Below are positions 8,356-17,574 of a DNA stretch of 64,000 nucleotides, in pieces. Below the pieces are notes generated by a model. It saw only the letters and a program-made list of their open reading frames with translations. It was not told where the DNA came from and did no database searches. The position numbers were made by a program, and so were the translations under genes. Origin of the DNA: Caballeronia glebae (GTDB lineage: Bacteria > Pseudomonadota > Gammaproteobacteria > Burkholderiales > Burkholderiaceae). The first letter of the stretch is position 1. Every line of letters starts with the position of its first letter. Where the stretch lies: the NCBI RefSeq assembly GCF_001545035.1, contig NZ_FCOJ02000001.1, forward strand, positions 124,001 to 188,000. The letters run 5' to 3'.

Positions 8356-9429
8356 ATGACTCGCGATTTCCGCTTCGCGCGCAACGCGCTGCCGGCGTTC
8401 GCCGCCGCTTTAACCCTGCTTGCCGCGATGCCCTCTCACGCCGCCGACGCCGTCGTCCTGTACACCGGCGACGGCCTGGAAAATTTGTACAGGGACGTGC
8501 TCCCCGCATTCGAAAAGAAGGAAGGCGTGAAGGTCAATATCGTCACGGCGGGAAGCGGCGAAGTGGCGAATCGCGCGATCGTCGAGAAAGATTCGCCCAA
8601 GGCCGACGTGCTCGTCACGCTGCCGCCGTTCATTCAGCAGGCGCAGCAAGGCGGTCTGCTGCAGCCGTATCAGAGCGTGAACTACAAGAACGTGCCCGCG
8701 ATCGGGAAAGCGCAGGACGGCGCATGGTCCACGTTCGTGAACAACTATTTCTCGTTCGCAATCAATCCCGAAGTCACGAAGACCGCGCCGAAAACGTTCG
8801 CCGATCTTTTGCATTCGAACTACTCGGGCAAGATCGCATATTCGAATCCGGCCACGGCCGGCGACGGCTTGGCCGTCATCATCCTGACGTCCGCGCTGAT
8901 GGGCGAGGACAAGGCGTTCGAATACCTCAAGTCGCTCGAACCGAGCGCCAAGTTCCATACGAAGGGCACGGGCTATCTCAACGTGCTGCTCTCGCGTAAC
9001 GAGATCGCGTTCGCGAACGGCGATCTGCAAATGGCCCTCGACGATGCCGCGAACGGCGGTCTCTCGATCAAGCCGTCGTTTCTCTCGCACAAGGCGGGCG
9101 AAGCGCCGAGCACGTTCCAGTTTCCCTATGTGATCGCTCTCGTCAAGGGCGGACCGAATCCGGCGGCGGGAAAGAAGCTGATCGACTATCTGATGTCGTC
9201 CGATGTGCAGTCGAAGGTGCCGGATATCTATGGCATCCCGGCCCGCGCCGACGTGCCGCTCGCAGGCAAGAACGGCGACGCCGTCAAGCAGGCGATCTCG
9301 GGCGTGAAGCTGATTCCGGTCGACTGGAACGAAGTCCTGCGGAAGAAGGCGGGCTGGACCAGGCGCTGGAAGACCGAAGTGATCGGCAATACCGGCAAGC
9401 AGACCGAAGTCGTCAAGCCGAAGTCCTGA
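8356..9429 (+). CDS. phnS: 2-aminoethylphosphonate-type ABC transporter substrate-binding protein
   Basis: 357 residues from ATG 8356. A signal peptide (1-29, ending SHA) precedes a Fe3+/2-aminoethylphosphonate-class periplasmic binding fold: mature start VVLYTGDGLENLYRDVLPAFEKKEGVKV, then GEVANRAIVEKDSPKADVLVTLPP and the hinge-region KIAYSNPATAGDG. Closest named family is the 2-AEP binding protein PhnS, though ligand choice between phosphonates and other anions cannot be settled from sequence. First gene of a four-gene operon; its stop overlaps the next start (TGATG). Confidence 0.8.
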   Translation: MTRDFRFARNALPAFAAALTLLAAMPSHAADAVVLYTGDGLENLYRDVLPAFEKKEGVKVNIVTAGSGEVANRAIVEKDSPKADVLVTLPPFIQQAQQGGLLQPYQSVNYKNVPAIGKAQDGAWSTFVNNYFSFAINPEVTKTAPKTFADLLHSNYSGKIAYSNPATAGDGLAVIILTSALMGEDKAFEYLKSLEPSAKFHTKGTGYLNVLLSRNEIAFANGDLQMALDDAANGGLSIKPSFLSHKAGEAPSTFQFPYVIALVKGGPNPAAGKKLIDYLMSSDVQSKVPDIYGIPARADVPLAGKNGDAVKQAISGVKLIPVDWNEVLRKKAGWTRRWKTEVIGNTGKQTEVVKPKS

Positions 9430-10490
9430 TGAACGCAATTCCCAAGGAAGCGCCCGGCGTTCAGCAGACGCCGGGCGTGCATATCGATCGTCTGACGGTG
9501 CGCTACGGCACGCGCATCGTGCTCGACGATCTCTCGCTTCGGATCGAACGCGGCGAGTTTCTCACCGTGCTCGGCCGAAGCGGCTGCGGCAAGACCACGC
9601 TGCTGCGCTTCATCGCGGGTTTCGTGAAGGCCGATGCGCTCGCCGGCACGGTTTCGGCCGCGGGCCGCGATCTCACGCATGTGCCGCCGCATCAGCGCAA
9701 TCTCGGGTTGCTGTTTCAAAGCTATGCGCTGTTCCCGCATCTGTCCGTGTTCGACAACGTCGCGTTCGGCTTGCGCGCCCGCAAGCTGAAGAAGGGCGAG
9801 GTAGCGCGACGCGTCGCCGATGCGCTCAAGCTCGTGCAGCTTGCCGACGCCGATCACGTCATGCCCGCGCAGCTTTCCGGCGGCATGCAGCAACGCGTGG
9901 CGCTGGCGCGTGCGCTCGTCATCGAACCAGATGTGCTGCTGCTCGACGAACCGCTCTCCGCGCTCGATGCAAATCTGCGCGCGTCCGTGCGCAGCGAACT
10001 GAAGGCGTTGCACGAGCGGCTGCCGAATCTGACCATCGTCTGCGTGACGCACGATCGGGACGATGCGCTCGTGCTGTCCGATCGCACGCTCTTGATGCGC
10101 GATGGCCGCATCGCGCAGCTCGGCGCGCCGCGCGAGTTGTACGACGCGCCCAACGATGCCTTCGTCGCGCGCTATCTCGGCGCGGCGAACCTGTTGCCGC
10201 CGCGCGTGGTGTATCCCGTTGGCGATACGCGGCACGACGAGCGCGAGCGTCTCGCGTGCATTCGTCCGGAACGTTTCACGATTCAGCCGCTGGGCGATGG
10301 TCCGCTGCATGGCACGATTGCGTCCGTCGAATGGTATGGCGCGGCGCTTTCCGTTTCCGTCGCGCTCGATGCGCTGCCCGGCGAGCCCATGCTCGTGACG
10401 ACGCAGCGCAGCCATTCCCGCGTGCCGGACAAAGGCACGCGCGTTTCTCTTCGCTTCGAGGCTGACGATGTCGTCCTTGTTCGTCCCTGA
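9429..10490 (+). CDS. phnT: 2-aminoethylphosphonate-type ABC transporter ATP-binding protein
   Basis: 353 residues. Walker A at 49-57 (GRSGCGKTT), Q-loop (LLFQSYALFPHLSVFDNV), signature LSGGMQQRVALARAL from about 149, Walker B LLLDEPLSALD, and H-loop CVTHDRDDAL. A C-terminal TOBE-like region follows from about 270. It energises the importer encoded by the neighbours. The start overlaps the phnS stop by one base and its own 3' end overlaps phnU by 23 bases, so the operon is tightly coupled. Confidence 0.88.
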   Translation: MNAIPKEAPGVQQTPGVHIDRLTVRYGTRIVLDDLSLRIERGEFLTVLGRSGCGKTTLLRFIAGFVKADALAGTVSAAGRDLTHVPPHQRNLGLLFQSYALFPHLSVFDNVAFGLRARKLKKGEVARRVADALKLVQLADADHVMPAQLSGGMQQRVALARALVIEPDVLLLDEPLSALDANLRASVRSELKALHERLPNLTIVCVTHDRDDALVLSDRTLLMRDGRIAQLGAPRELYDAPNDAFVARYLGAANLLPPRVVYPVGDTRHDERERLACIRPERFTIQPLGDGPLHGTIASVEWYGAALSVSVALDALPGEPMLVTTQRSHSRVPDKGTRVSLRFEADDVVLVRP

Positions 10491-11409
10491 CAGCGTCGCG
10501 CGCGACGAGAGCGGCGTCGGCGACGCGGATCTCTCCGCGCAATTCGCCGCTCATGCCGAAGAAGCGCAACGCCGCGAGCGCAAAGGGCAGTGGCATCTGC
10601 TTTTCATTCTCGTGGTCGTGCTCGGGCCGCTCGTGGTCTATCCGCTCGCACGGCTCGTCATGTTGAGCGTAACGGGGCCGCACGGCTTCTCGCTGCATGC
10701 GTACACCGCGTTCTTCGGCAACCCCGAAACGCGCGGGATGATCGGCACGACGCTCGGCATTCTCTTCGCGAGCGCGAGCATCGCTTCGTTGCTCGGCGTC
10801 GCGCTCGCGTCGATGCTGTTCTTCAGGCCGTTCGCGCTCGCGCGTCTGCTCACGCGCTTTCTGGAATTGTTCGTCGCGTTTCCATCGTTTCTGGTCGCGT
10901 TCACGCTGATCTTTCTGTACGGCTCGCAAGGGTCGGTGGGCATCGGCCTGCAGCGGCTCTTTTCGCTCGATGCGCCGCCGCTTGATTTCCTCTTCGGTAT
11001 CGGCGGCGTGATCCTCGCGGAAGTCGTGTTCTATGCGCCCTTCGTCGTGCGCCCGACGCTCGCATCGTATGCAACGCTCGACATGCGGCTCGTCGAAGCC
11101 GCGAGGAGTCTCGGCGCCGATGGCTGGATGGTCGCAACGAAAGTCGTGTTGCCGCTCGCGTGGCCGGGCATCGCGGCCGGAACGATCCTGTGCTTTCTGC
11201 TCACGCTCAACGAGTTCGGCATTCTGCTCGTGCTCGGCAGCGCGCATCTGATCACGTTGCCGATTGCGATCTACAGCGCCGCGACCGTCGATCTCGATCT
11301 GCCCACGGCGGCTGCGGGCTCGGTCGCGATGCTGCTCATGTCACTGTCGCTCTATGCGTTATACCGGCGCGTCGATCGGCAAACGAGTCGACGCTCGGGA
11401 GGGCGCTGA
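10468..11409 (+). CDS. phnU: 2-aminoethylphosphonate-type ABC transporter permease
   Basis: 313 residues with six predicted membrane helices after an N-terminal cytoplasmic extension of about 45 residues. The BPD_transp_1 coupling (EAA) loop is visible as EAARSLGADGWMVATKVVLPLAWPG around 210-235. The ATG at 10468 lies inside phnT and has GAGG six bases upstream, which supports coupled translation. Forms the inner-membrane channel with PhnV. Confidence 0.85.
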   Translation: MSSLFVPDSVARDESGVGDADLSAQFAAHAEEAQRRERKGQWHLLFILVVVLGPLVVYPLARLVMLSVTGPHGFSLHAYTAFFGNPETRGMIGTTLGILFASASIASLLGVALASMLFFRPFALARLLTRFLELFVAFPSFLVAFTLIFLYGSQGSVGIGLQRLFSLDAPPLDFLFGIGGVILAEVVFYAPFVVRPTLASYATLDMRLVEAARSLGADGWMVATKVVLPLAWPGIAAGTILCFLLTLNEFGILLVLGSAHLITLPIAIYSAATVDLDLPTAAAGSVAMLLMSLSLYALYRRVDRQTSRRSGGR

Positions 11410-11410
11410 C

Positions 11411-12229
11411 ATGCAACGCATCGCTGCTGCCTTTGGGCCTCGGGCGCTGCTGCGTCATGCGTTCACCGCATTATTCGCGCTTCTGTGCTTCTGGCTCTTC
11501 GTGCTGCCGGTGGTCGTCGTTGCGCTGTCGAGCGTCGCGTCGCACTGGTCGGGCACCATCCTGCCTGACGGTTTCACTACGCGCTGGTTCGCGCGGCTTT
11601 CATCGAGCGATCTCGATGCTGTCACGACGAGTCTCGAAATCGGCGTAGGCGTCGCGTTTCTCGGCACGGCGCTCGGGCTCTGGCTCGCGCTCGCGCTGGA
11701 AGGACGCGACCGGCGCGGGCTCGGCGCGCTCGTCGACGCCGTCGCGATGATGGGCAGCGGCGTGCCGAGCGTCGTGCTCGGGCTCGCGGTATTGATCGCG
11801 TATCACAAGCGTCCGCTCGATCTGTCCGGCTCGGCCGCGATCGTCGTGCTCGCGCAACTCGCGCTCGTGTTGCCGTTCTGTTACCGATGCGCCGCCGCCG
11901 CGCTGCGTCCCGAGCTCACGACGCTGCGCGAAGCCGCCGCGAGCCTCGGCGCGCCGCCGCGCATGGTGCTCGCGCGCGTGGTATTGCCGCAACTCGTGCC
12001 CGCGATCCGCGCCAGTCTCGCGCTCGGTTTCGCGCTCTCGCTCGGCGAACTGGGCGCGACGCTCACGGTGTATCCGCCCGGCTTCGCGACCGTGCCGATC
12101 GTCGTCGTGGGGCAGGTGAATCGCGGCTATTACCTGCCGGCTTCGGCGCTCTCGCTGATTCCGCTGGCCATATCGTTCGCGGCGCTTCTTCTGATCGCCG
12201 CCCGCGCGCCACGTGCCATCGCGCGATAA
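11411..12229 (+). CDS. phnV: 2-aminoethylphosphonate-type ABC transporter permease
   Basis: 272 residues from the ATG at 11411, one base after the phnU stop. Six helices and an EAA loop (REAAASLGAPPRMVLARVVLPQLVP, about residues 175-198). Partner of PhnU. No phosphonate-degrading gene (phnW, phnX, phnA or phnY type) follows: the next gene is glycogen phosphorylase 240 bases away, so the operon appears to be transport only. Confidence 0.85.
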   Translation: MQRIAAAFGPRALLRHAFTALFALLCFWLFVLPVVVVALSSVASHWSGTILPDGFTTRWFARLSSSDLDAVTTSLEIGVGVAFLGTALGLWLALALEGRDRRGLGALVDAVAMMGSGVPSVVLGLAVLIAYHKRPLDLSGSAAIVVLAQLALVLPFCYRCAAAALRPELTTLREAAASLGAPPRMVLARVVLPQLVPAIRASLALGFALSLGELGATLTVYPPGFATVPIVVVGQVNRGYYLPASALSLIPLAISFAALLLIAARAPRAIAR

Positions 12230-12249
12230 ACATACGGAATCCGAAGTAA

Positions 12250-12262
12250 ATACCGTCGGTAT
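12250..12262. promoter_or_regulatory. 13-bp palindrome between phnV and glgP
   Basis: ATACCG-T-CGGTAT is a perfect inverted repeat. A second inverted repeat GCGAATT/AATTCGC (12272-12278 and 12290-12296) lies just downstream. Neither is followed by a T run, so they are not obvious terminators; they could be operators for glgP or the remnant of a weak phn terminator. Confidence 0.3.
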
Positions 12263-12471
12263 CGCGAGTCTGCGAATTTCTTCACTAGCAATTCGCGGGC
12301 CTCGCCCGGTTCCGCCTCGTCATACCAAAAAAAATAAAACTGGCGTAACCTGCACGTTCAGGCACGTCCGCACCCGCCCGACCGGGGCAGGGCGCCATTT
12401 CGGGGCGTCCGATGTGAACTCCAGTCGCGCTTTCGCGGTCATTGCATATGTTGCAAAAACCGGAGGTTTCG

Positions 12472-14925
12472 ATGACATCCGTCGACCTGGAATTCGACCA
12501 GCTCAACAGCACCGTCGATGCGCTCAGGCGCTCCATCTCGAACCGCCTGATGTACGGCGTCGGCAAGGATGCAGTCACCGCGCAGCCGCGCGACTGGCTC
12601 CATGCAGCCGAACTGGCCGTGCGCGATCGTCTCGTCGCGCGCTGGATGCGCACCACGCGGCTTCAATATGAGCAAGACGTGAAACGCGTCTACTATCTGT
12701 CGATGGAGTTTCTCATCGGCAGAACCTTCAGCAACGCGCTGCTCGCGCTCGGCATCTACGACGAGGTTCGCGATGCGCTGGCCGGGCTCGGCGTCGATCT
12801 CGCGGCGCTCGAAGATCTGGAGCCGGACGCCGCGCTCGGCAACGGCGGCCTCGGGCGTCTCGCGGCGTGTTTCCTCGACTCGATGGCGACTGTCGGCGTG
12901 CCCGGCTTCGGCTACGGCATCCGTTACGAATACGGCATGTTCCGGCAGACGATCGTCGACGGCAATCAGGTCGAGATGCCCGACTACTGGCTGCGCGCGG
13001 GCAATCCGTGGGAGTTTCCGCGGCCCGAGGTCGTGTACACCGTGCATTTCGGCGGCCGCACCGTGCAGCACGACGATCGCACCGACTGGATCGATACCGA
13101 GCACGTCAACGCGATGGCCTACGACACGGTCATTCCCGGCTTCGCGACGACGGCGACCAATACGCTGCGCCTGTGGTCCGCGCGCGCCACCGACGAGTTC
13201 GACCTCTCCGCGTTCAATCAGGGCGACTACCGCCGCGCGGTCGAGGCGAAGAACACATCGGAACACGTGTCGCGCCTGTTGTATCCGGACGATTCGACGC
13301 AGGCCGGACGCGAGTTGCGTCTGCGTCAGGAATACTTCTTCGTCTCCGCGACGATGCAGGATCTGATTCGCCGCTATCAGCGCACGCATTCGCACTTCGG
13401 GCGGCTCGCGGAAAAGGTCGCGGTGCATCTGAACGACACGCACCCGGTGCTGGCGATTCCGGAACTGATGCGGCTTCTCGTCGACCGGCATCATCTGCCG
13501 TGGGACAAGGCGTGGAAGCTCATACAGCAGATGTTCTCCTACACGAACCACACCCTGATGCCCGAGGCGCTCGAAACGTGGGACGTCGAGATGCTCGCGC
13601 GCTTGTTGCCGCGGCATCTGGAGATCATCTTCGAGATCAACGCGCAATTTCTCAAGCAAGTCACCGAGAAGTTCGGACGCGATGTCGAACTGATTCGTCG
13701 CATCTCGCTCGTCGATGAATTCGGTCAGCGGCGCGTGCGCATGGCGCATCTCGCGATCGTCGCGAGCCACAAGGTGAATGGCGTATCGAAGCTGCACTCG
13801 CAACTCATGGTGCAGAACATTTTTTCCGATTTCGCGCGCATGTATCCGGATCGCTTCACCAACGTGACGAACGGCGTCACGCCGCGCCGATGGCTGGCGC
13901 AGGCGAGTCCGTCGCTGTCCGCGCTGATCGACAAGCGGCTCGGGCCGCGCTGGCGCACCGATCTGTTCGAGCTCGGCCGTCTGCGCGAATGGCGCGACGA
14001 TCCCGAGTTCTGCAAGGCGTTTCACGACGCGAAGTTCGCCAACAAACTTCGGCTAGTGGAGCGCGCGAAACGCGACGCCAACGCGATCATTAATCCGGAG
14101 GCGTTGTTCGACCTGCAGGTGAAGCGCATTCACGAATACAAGCGGCAATTGCTGAACATCCTGTATGTGATCGTGCGCTACAACCGCATTCGCGAAAATC
14201 CGGCGAAGGACTGGACGCCGCGCGTGGTGATGTTCGCGGGCAAGGCGGCTTCGGCATACAAGATGGCGAAGAACATCATCAAGCTCATCAACGATGTCTC
14301 GCGCAAGATCAACGCGGACCCGCTCATCGGCGACCGGCTGAAGGTGGGCTTTATTCCGAACTACGGTGTGTCCGTTGCCGAGCTCATCATTCCCGCGGCG
14401 GATTTGTCGGAGCAAATCTCGATGGCCGGCACCGAGGCATCGGGCACCGGCAACATGAAGCTCGCGTTGAACGGCGCGCTGACGATCGGCACGCTCGATG
14501 GCGCGAACATCGAAATTTGCGATGCCGTGGGGCGCGAGAACATCTTCATTTTCGGCAATACGACCGACGAGATCGAGTCGCTGCGCGCGGCGGGTTATCG
14601 GCCGCGGCAGATCTACGAGGAGAACCCGGAGCTGAAGCTCGCGCTCGACCAGATTCGCCTCGGGCATTTTTCGCCGGAGGAGCCGCACCGGTTCTACGAC
14701 ATTTTCCACACGCTCGTGGACTGGGGCGATCACTACATGGTGCTCGCCGATTTCGACAGCTTCGACCAGACGCAGACCGAAGTCGACCTCAAGTACCGCG
14801 ACAAGGAGGCGTGGACGAGGAGCGCGATCGAGAATGTCGCGGGCATGGGCATTTTCTCGTCGGATCGCACGATCGCGGAGTATGCGCGCGATATCTGGCA
14901 CATCGAGCCGTTGCAGATCACCTGA
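12472..14925 (+). CDS. glgP: Glycogen/starch/alpha-glucan phosphorylase
   Basis: 817 residues, close to E. coli GlgP (815). Releases glucose-1-phosphate from alpha-1,4-glucans using pyridoxal phosphate. The PLP lysine is Lys663 in [23 protein letters not shown]; conserved blocks [28 protein letters not shown] and [16 protein letters not shown] are intact. The start is fixed by GGAGG at 12462-12466, five bases before the ATG; an in-frame TTG at 12442 lacks an SD. No other glg gene is in the window, which is unusual for a gene that often sits with glgBXAC. Confidence 0.95.
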   Translation: MTSVDLEFDQLNSTVDALRRSISNRLMYGVGKDAVTAQPRDWLHAAELAVRDRLVARWMRTTRLQYEQDVKRVYYLSMEFLIGRTFSNALLALGIYDEVRDALAGLGVDLAALEDLEPDAALGNGGLGRLAACFLDSMATVGVPGFGYGIRYEYGMFRQTIVDGNQVEMPDYWLRAGNPWEFPRPEVVYTVHFGGRTVQHDDRTDWIDTEHVNAMAYDTVIPGFATTATNTLRLWSARATDEFDLSAFNQGDYRRAVEAKNTSEHVSRLLYPDDSTQAGRELRLRQEYFFVSATMQDLIRRYQRTHSHFGRLAEKVAVHLNDTHPVLAIPELMRLLVDRHHLPWDKAWKLIQQMFSYTNHTLMPEALETWDVEMLARLLPRHLEIIFEINAQFLKQVTEKFGRDVELIRRISLVDEFGQRRVRMAHLAIVASHKVNGVSKLHSQLMVQNIFSDFARMYPDRFTNVTNGVTPRRWLAQASPSLSALIDKRLGPRWRTDLFELGRLREWRDDPEFCKAFHDAKFANKLRLVERAKRDANAIINPEALFDLQVKRIHEYKRQLLNILYVIVRYNRIRENPAKDWTPRVVMFAGKAASAYKMAKNIIKLINDVSRKINADPLIGDRLKVGFIPNYGVSVAELIIPAADLSEQISMAGTEASGTGNMKLALNGALTIGTLDGANIEICDAVGRENIFIFGNTTDEIESLRAAGYRPRQIYEENPELKLALDQIRLGHFSPEEPHRFYDIFHTLVDWGDHYMVLADFDSFDQTQTEVDLKYRDKEAWTRSAIENVAGMGIFSSDRTIAEYARDIWHIEPLQIT

Positions 14926-14936
14926 CGACGACGCAT

Positions 14937-15278
14937 TCAGTGCCGCGTGACGCGCGTGACGCGCGTTACGCGGCCGAGCGTCGCATTCGGAAAATGCGCG
15001 GTGAGTGTGCCGATGACGTCGTTGATGTCCTCGCTGTCGGTCTCGACATAGAGCGTGGTGCAATCGTGGAGGCGGCTCGTCCCCACGATATAAGCCTGCG
15101 TGCCGGCGCCGAACGCATACGAGAGCACTTCGCGCGCGGCCGACGAATCCAGCCCCGGAACGGTCAGATCGAACGCGACGCAGTGACGCGTTTCGCAGTG
15201 ACGCGTTTCGCGGCGGCGCGGCGAGCCGCCATCGAGCGCGCGGGAAAGGGCGGAGGAGTCGAAAGTGCGGATGTCCAT
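14937..15278 (-). CDS. Hypothetical protein with short in-frame repeats
   Basis: 113 residues from the ATG at 15278; an in-frame start at 15323 would add 15 residues. The middle (SSAAREVLSYAFGAGTQAYIVGTSR ... LYVETDSEDINDVIGTLTAHFP) looks like a compact alpha/beta domain. Two stretches come from DNA tandem repeats: ETRHC twice (15181-15210) and RVT three times at the C-terminus (14945-14971). No family recognised. It converges on glgP with an 11-base gap. Confidence 0.5.
   Translation of the reverse strand: MDIRTFDSSALSRALDGGSPRRRETRHCETRHCVAFDLTVPGLDSSAAREVLSYAFGAGTQAYIVGTSRLHDCTTLYVETDSEDINDVIGTLTAHFPNATLGRVTRVTRVTRH
14945..14971. repeat. Three tandem 9-bp units in a coding region
   Basis: GCGTGACGC, GCGTGACGC, GCGTTACGC follow one another. 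They encode the RVT-RVT-RVT end of the minus-strand hypothetical protein, so copy changes would stay in frame. Confidence 0.8.
15181..15210. repeat. Two tandem 15-bp units in a coding region
   Basis: CAGTGACGCGTTTCG occurs at 15181-15195 and again at 15196-15210. In the minus-strand gene it encodes the duplicated ETRHC pentapeptide and preserves the frame. Confidence 0.85.
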
Positions 15279-15388
15279 CGATTTAAGCCGTCCGGCGACG
15301 GCTCGTAGTGGCAATGCTTGCAATCTAGCGCCGCGCGCCTAAAGGCCGGGCTAAAGAGACGCGCCGCCGTATAAACGCCGCATCAAGA

Positions 15389-15796
15389 TCAGGCCTGCGC
15401 TGGGTTCGCCGCCGCGCTCGCCGCATGTTTCGCGACCGCCTCGCCGACGAGCGCCGCCACTTTATCCGCGAATTCCTGATCCTTCGTGATGAGCACTTCG
15501 CGCTCGCCGTCGGGCGTCGCGACCATCAGTTGATAGATCACGTCTTGCGTGATCCACGTGAGGTATCCCACCACGGCCGTCATCACGCCGATCACGAGCG
15601 CCGCGCCCGAACCGGTGAAAATGCCCGCGCCGAGCACGACGATCCCGATCAGCGCGATGATGACGGGCAATGGCTTCTGGCGCGGAATCATCACGACGCG
15701 CGCGGTGCGCAGATCGCGCAGCGGAATCATCTGACCCGACGCCGACAGGCCGGCGCGCGACAGTGTCACGCCGCGTTCGTTGAAAGGAGTATCCAT
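15389..15796 (-). CDS. DUF6232-like small membrane protein
   Basis: 135 residues from the ATG at 15796 (MDTPFNERGVTLSRAGL). An N-terminal beta-like region with MIPLRDLRTARVVMIPR precedes two hydrophobic helices (about 50-90), then ITQDVIYQLMVATPDGEREVLITKDQEFADKVAALVGEAV. This order (short strand region, two helices, PH-like strands with a regulatory tail) fits the DUF6232 family. Function unknown. Divergent from the ArsR-type regulator, sharing about 160 bases of promoter region. Confidence 0.6.
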   Translation of the reverse strand: MDTPFNERGVTLSRAGLSASGQMIPLRDLRTARVVMIPRQKPLPVIIALIGIVVLGAGIFTGSGAALVIGVMTAVVGYLTWITQDVIYQLMVATPDGEREVLITKDQEFADKVAALVGEAVAKHAASAAANPAQA

Positions 15797-15954
15797 AAGA
15801 GTTTCGTAGTCTTTTTTGCAGCCGATGAAACCGGGGAGCGTACCAGACGCCGCCGCGCGGCGGCAGGTCGCAGGTTGACGCATTCGCTGCCGCATTTGCA
15901 TATCGGAAAATTACGATATATACTTCGCCTCAAGACGATTCGGAAAGGCAGTGC

Positions 15955-16278
15955 GTGCCGTTCGTCAGACGCATGAGCAACGAAATGGACATCGACGCAA
16001 TTCACAAGGCCCTCGCCAACCCCCTTCGCCGCGAGATTCTCGAATGGCTGAAGGAGCCGGAGCGGCAGTTTCCGAGTCAGGAACTGCCGTTGTCGCATGG
16101 CGTCTGCGCGGGTCAGATCGATGGGCGCTGCGGTATGTCGCAGTCCACCGTTTCGGCGCATCTCGCGACCTTGCACAAAGCCGGACTCGTTACCACGAAG
16201 CGCGTTGGACAGTGGGTGTTCTTCAAGCGCGACGAGGCGGTCATTCAGGCGTTTCGCGATTCCATCGGGAATCTCTGA
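15955..16278 (+). CDS. ArsR-family winged-helix regulator next to Old Yellow Enzyme
   Basis: 107 residues from GTG 15955, which has GGAAAGG at 15942-15948 six bases upstream. An ATG at 15973 would give 101 residues (MSNEMDIDAIHK) and cannot be excluded. Winged helix: IHKALANPLRREILEWLKEPE, recognition helix MSQSTVSAHLATLHKAGLV, wing TTKRVGQWVFFKR. Between helices 2 and 3 is an insert with two Cys (HGVCAGQIDGRCGM). The classical ArsR/SmtB CVC metal site is not evident. It lies 54 bases upstream of the reductase and probably controls it; Cys-based sensing of electrophiles is an inference. Confidence 0.85.
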   Translation: MPFVRRMSNEMDIDAIHKALANPLRREILEWLKEPERQFPSQELPLSHGVCAGQIDGRCGMSQSTVSAHLATLHKAGLVTTKRVGQWVFFKRDEAVIQAFRDSIGNL

Positions 16279-16332
16279 GTCTGCTTACCGTACGGTGAAA
16301 GTCTGCTTTCAATTTTATTAGGATTCCAATTT

Positions 16333-17394
16333 ATGTCGATTCTCTTCGATCCGCTCAAAGTAGGCGCACTCACGCTCAAGAACCGCATCGTCATGGCGCC
16401 GCTCACGCGTCAGCGCGCGGGCGTCGAACGCGTGCCCAACGCGCTGATGGCGCAGTATTACGCGGACCGCGCATCGGCCGGTCTCATTCTGAGCGAAGCG
16501 ACCTCGGTCACGCCGCAAGGCGTGGGCTATGCGGACACTCCGGGTATCTGGTCCGACGCGCAAGTGGAAGGCTGGAAGCTCGTCACTAAAGCGGTGCACG
16601 ACGCGGGCGGCAAGATTTTCCTGCAACTGTGGCACGTCGGCCGCATTTCGGATCCGGTGTTCCTCAATGGCGAACTGCCCGTGGCGCCGAGCGCGATCGC
16701 GGCGGGCGGGCACGTGAGCCTCGTGCGTCCGCAGCGTCCGTACGTGACGCCGCGCGCGCTCGAACTCGATGAAATCGCCGGTGTCGTCGCAGCGTTCCGC
16801 AAGGGCGCGGAAAACGCGAAGCGCGCGGGCTTCGACGGCGTCGAAGTGCATGGCGCGAACGGCTATCTGCTCGACCAGTTCCTGCAGGACAGCACCAATG
16901 CGCGTACCGACGCATACGGCGGTTCGATCGAAAACCGCGCGCGTCTGTTGCTCGAAGTCGTCGATCAGTGTATCGATGTGTGGGGCGCGGATCGTGTCGG
17001 CGTGCATCTCGCGCCGCGCGCGGATTCGCACACGATGGGCGACAGCGACCGCGCCGCGACCTTCGGGTATGTCGCGCGTGAACTGGGTCAGCGCAAGATT
17101 GCCTTCATCGCGGCGCGCGAACACGAAGCCGCGGACAGCCTCGGGCCGCAACTGAAGAAGGCGTTCGGCGGCGTGTATATCGTCAATGAAGGCTTCTCGA
17201 AGGCAAGCGCCGAAGCGATCATCGCGCGCGGCGACGCCGACGCGGTTGCGTGGGGCAAGCCTTTCATCGCCAATGCGGATCTCGTGCGCCGCTTCGAAGT
17301 CGATGCCGGTCTCAACAACTGGGATACTTCGACGTTCTATGCGCCGGGCGCCGAGGGCTACACGGACTATCCGTTGCTCGAAACGGCCGAATAA
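16333..17394 (+). CDS. nemA: Old Yellow Enzyme-family alkene reductase
   Basis: 353 residues, FMN-dependent TIM barrel of the NemA/OYE group, reducing activated alkenes, N-ethylmaleimide or nitro compounds with NAD(P)H. Visible family blocks: LKNRIVMAPLTRQRA at the N-terminus, LQLWHVGRIS, the core GFDGVEVHGANGYLLDQFLQ, NARTDAYGGSIENRARLLLEV, and the C-terminal FMN-phosphate region AVAWGKPFIANADLVRRFE. The name follows the family; the substrate is not determined. Probably cotranscribed with the ArsR-type regulator and closed by the terminator at 17423. Confidence 0.9.
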   Translation: MSILFDPLKVGALTLKNRIVMAPLTRQRAGVERVPNALMAQYYADRASAGLILSEATSVTPQGVGYADTPGIWSDAQVEGWKLVTKAVHDAGGKIFLQLWHVGRISDPVFLNGELPVAPSAIAAGGHVSLVRPQRPYVTPRALELDEIAGVVAAFRKGAENAKRAGFDGVEVHGANGYLLDQFLQDSTNARTDAYGGSIENRARLLLEVVDQCIDVWGADRVGVHLAPRADSHTMGDSDRAATFGYVARELGQRKIAFIAAREHEAADSLGPQLKKAFGGVYIVNEGFSKASAEAIIARGDADAVAWGKPFIANADLVRRFEVDAGLNNWDTSTFYAPGAEGYTDYPLLETAE

Positions 17395-17422
17395 AACGTT
17401 TCGCAGTTTCGCATTTCCACAA

Positions 17423-17448
17423 AAAACAGCGGCTTCGGCCGCTGTTTT
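17423..17448 (+). terminator. Terminator after the alkene reductase
   Basis: Perfect 11-bp stem AAAACAGCGGC with GCCGCTGTTTT around a TTCG tetraloop (17434-17437), ending in TTTT. Confidence 0.9.
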
Positions 17449-17574
17449 CGTTTGTGCGGCGCGGTGTCCCACGCCCTCTTTCAACGGAGCCGCAAATAGT
17501 ATATTGCTTGCCTTCGGATCGTCCATTTCCTTCATCGCTGATGCGGGCTCGGTTCATACCCGTAAGGAGTGCCT

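Noticed and set aside
12439-14025. Long minus-strand frame opposite glgP
   Set aside because: Composition is that of an antisense shadow; the sense strand encodes all phosphorylase motifs.
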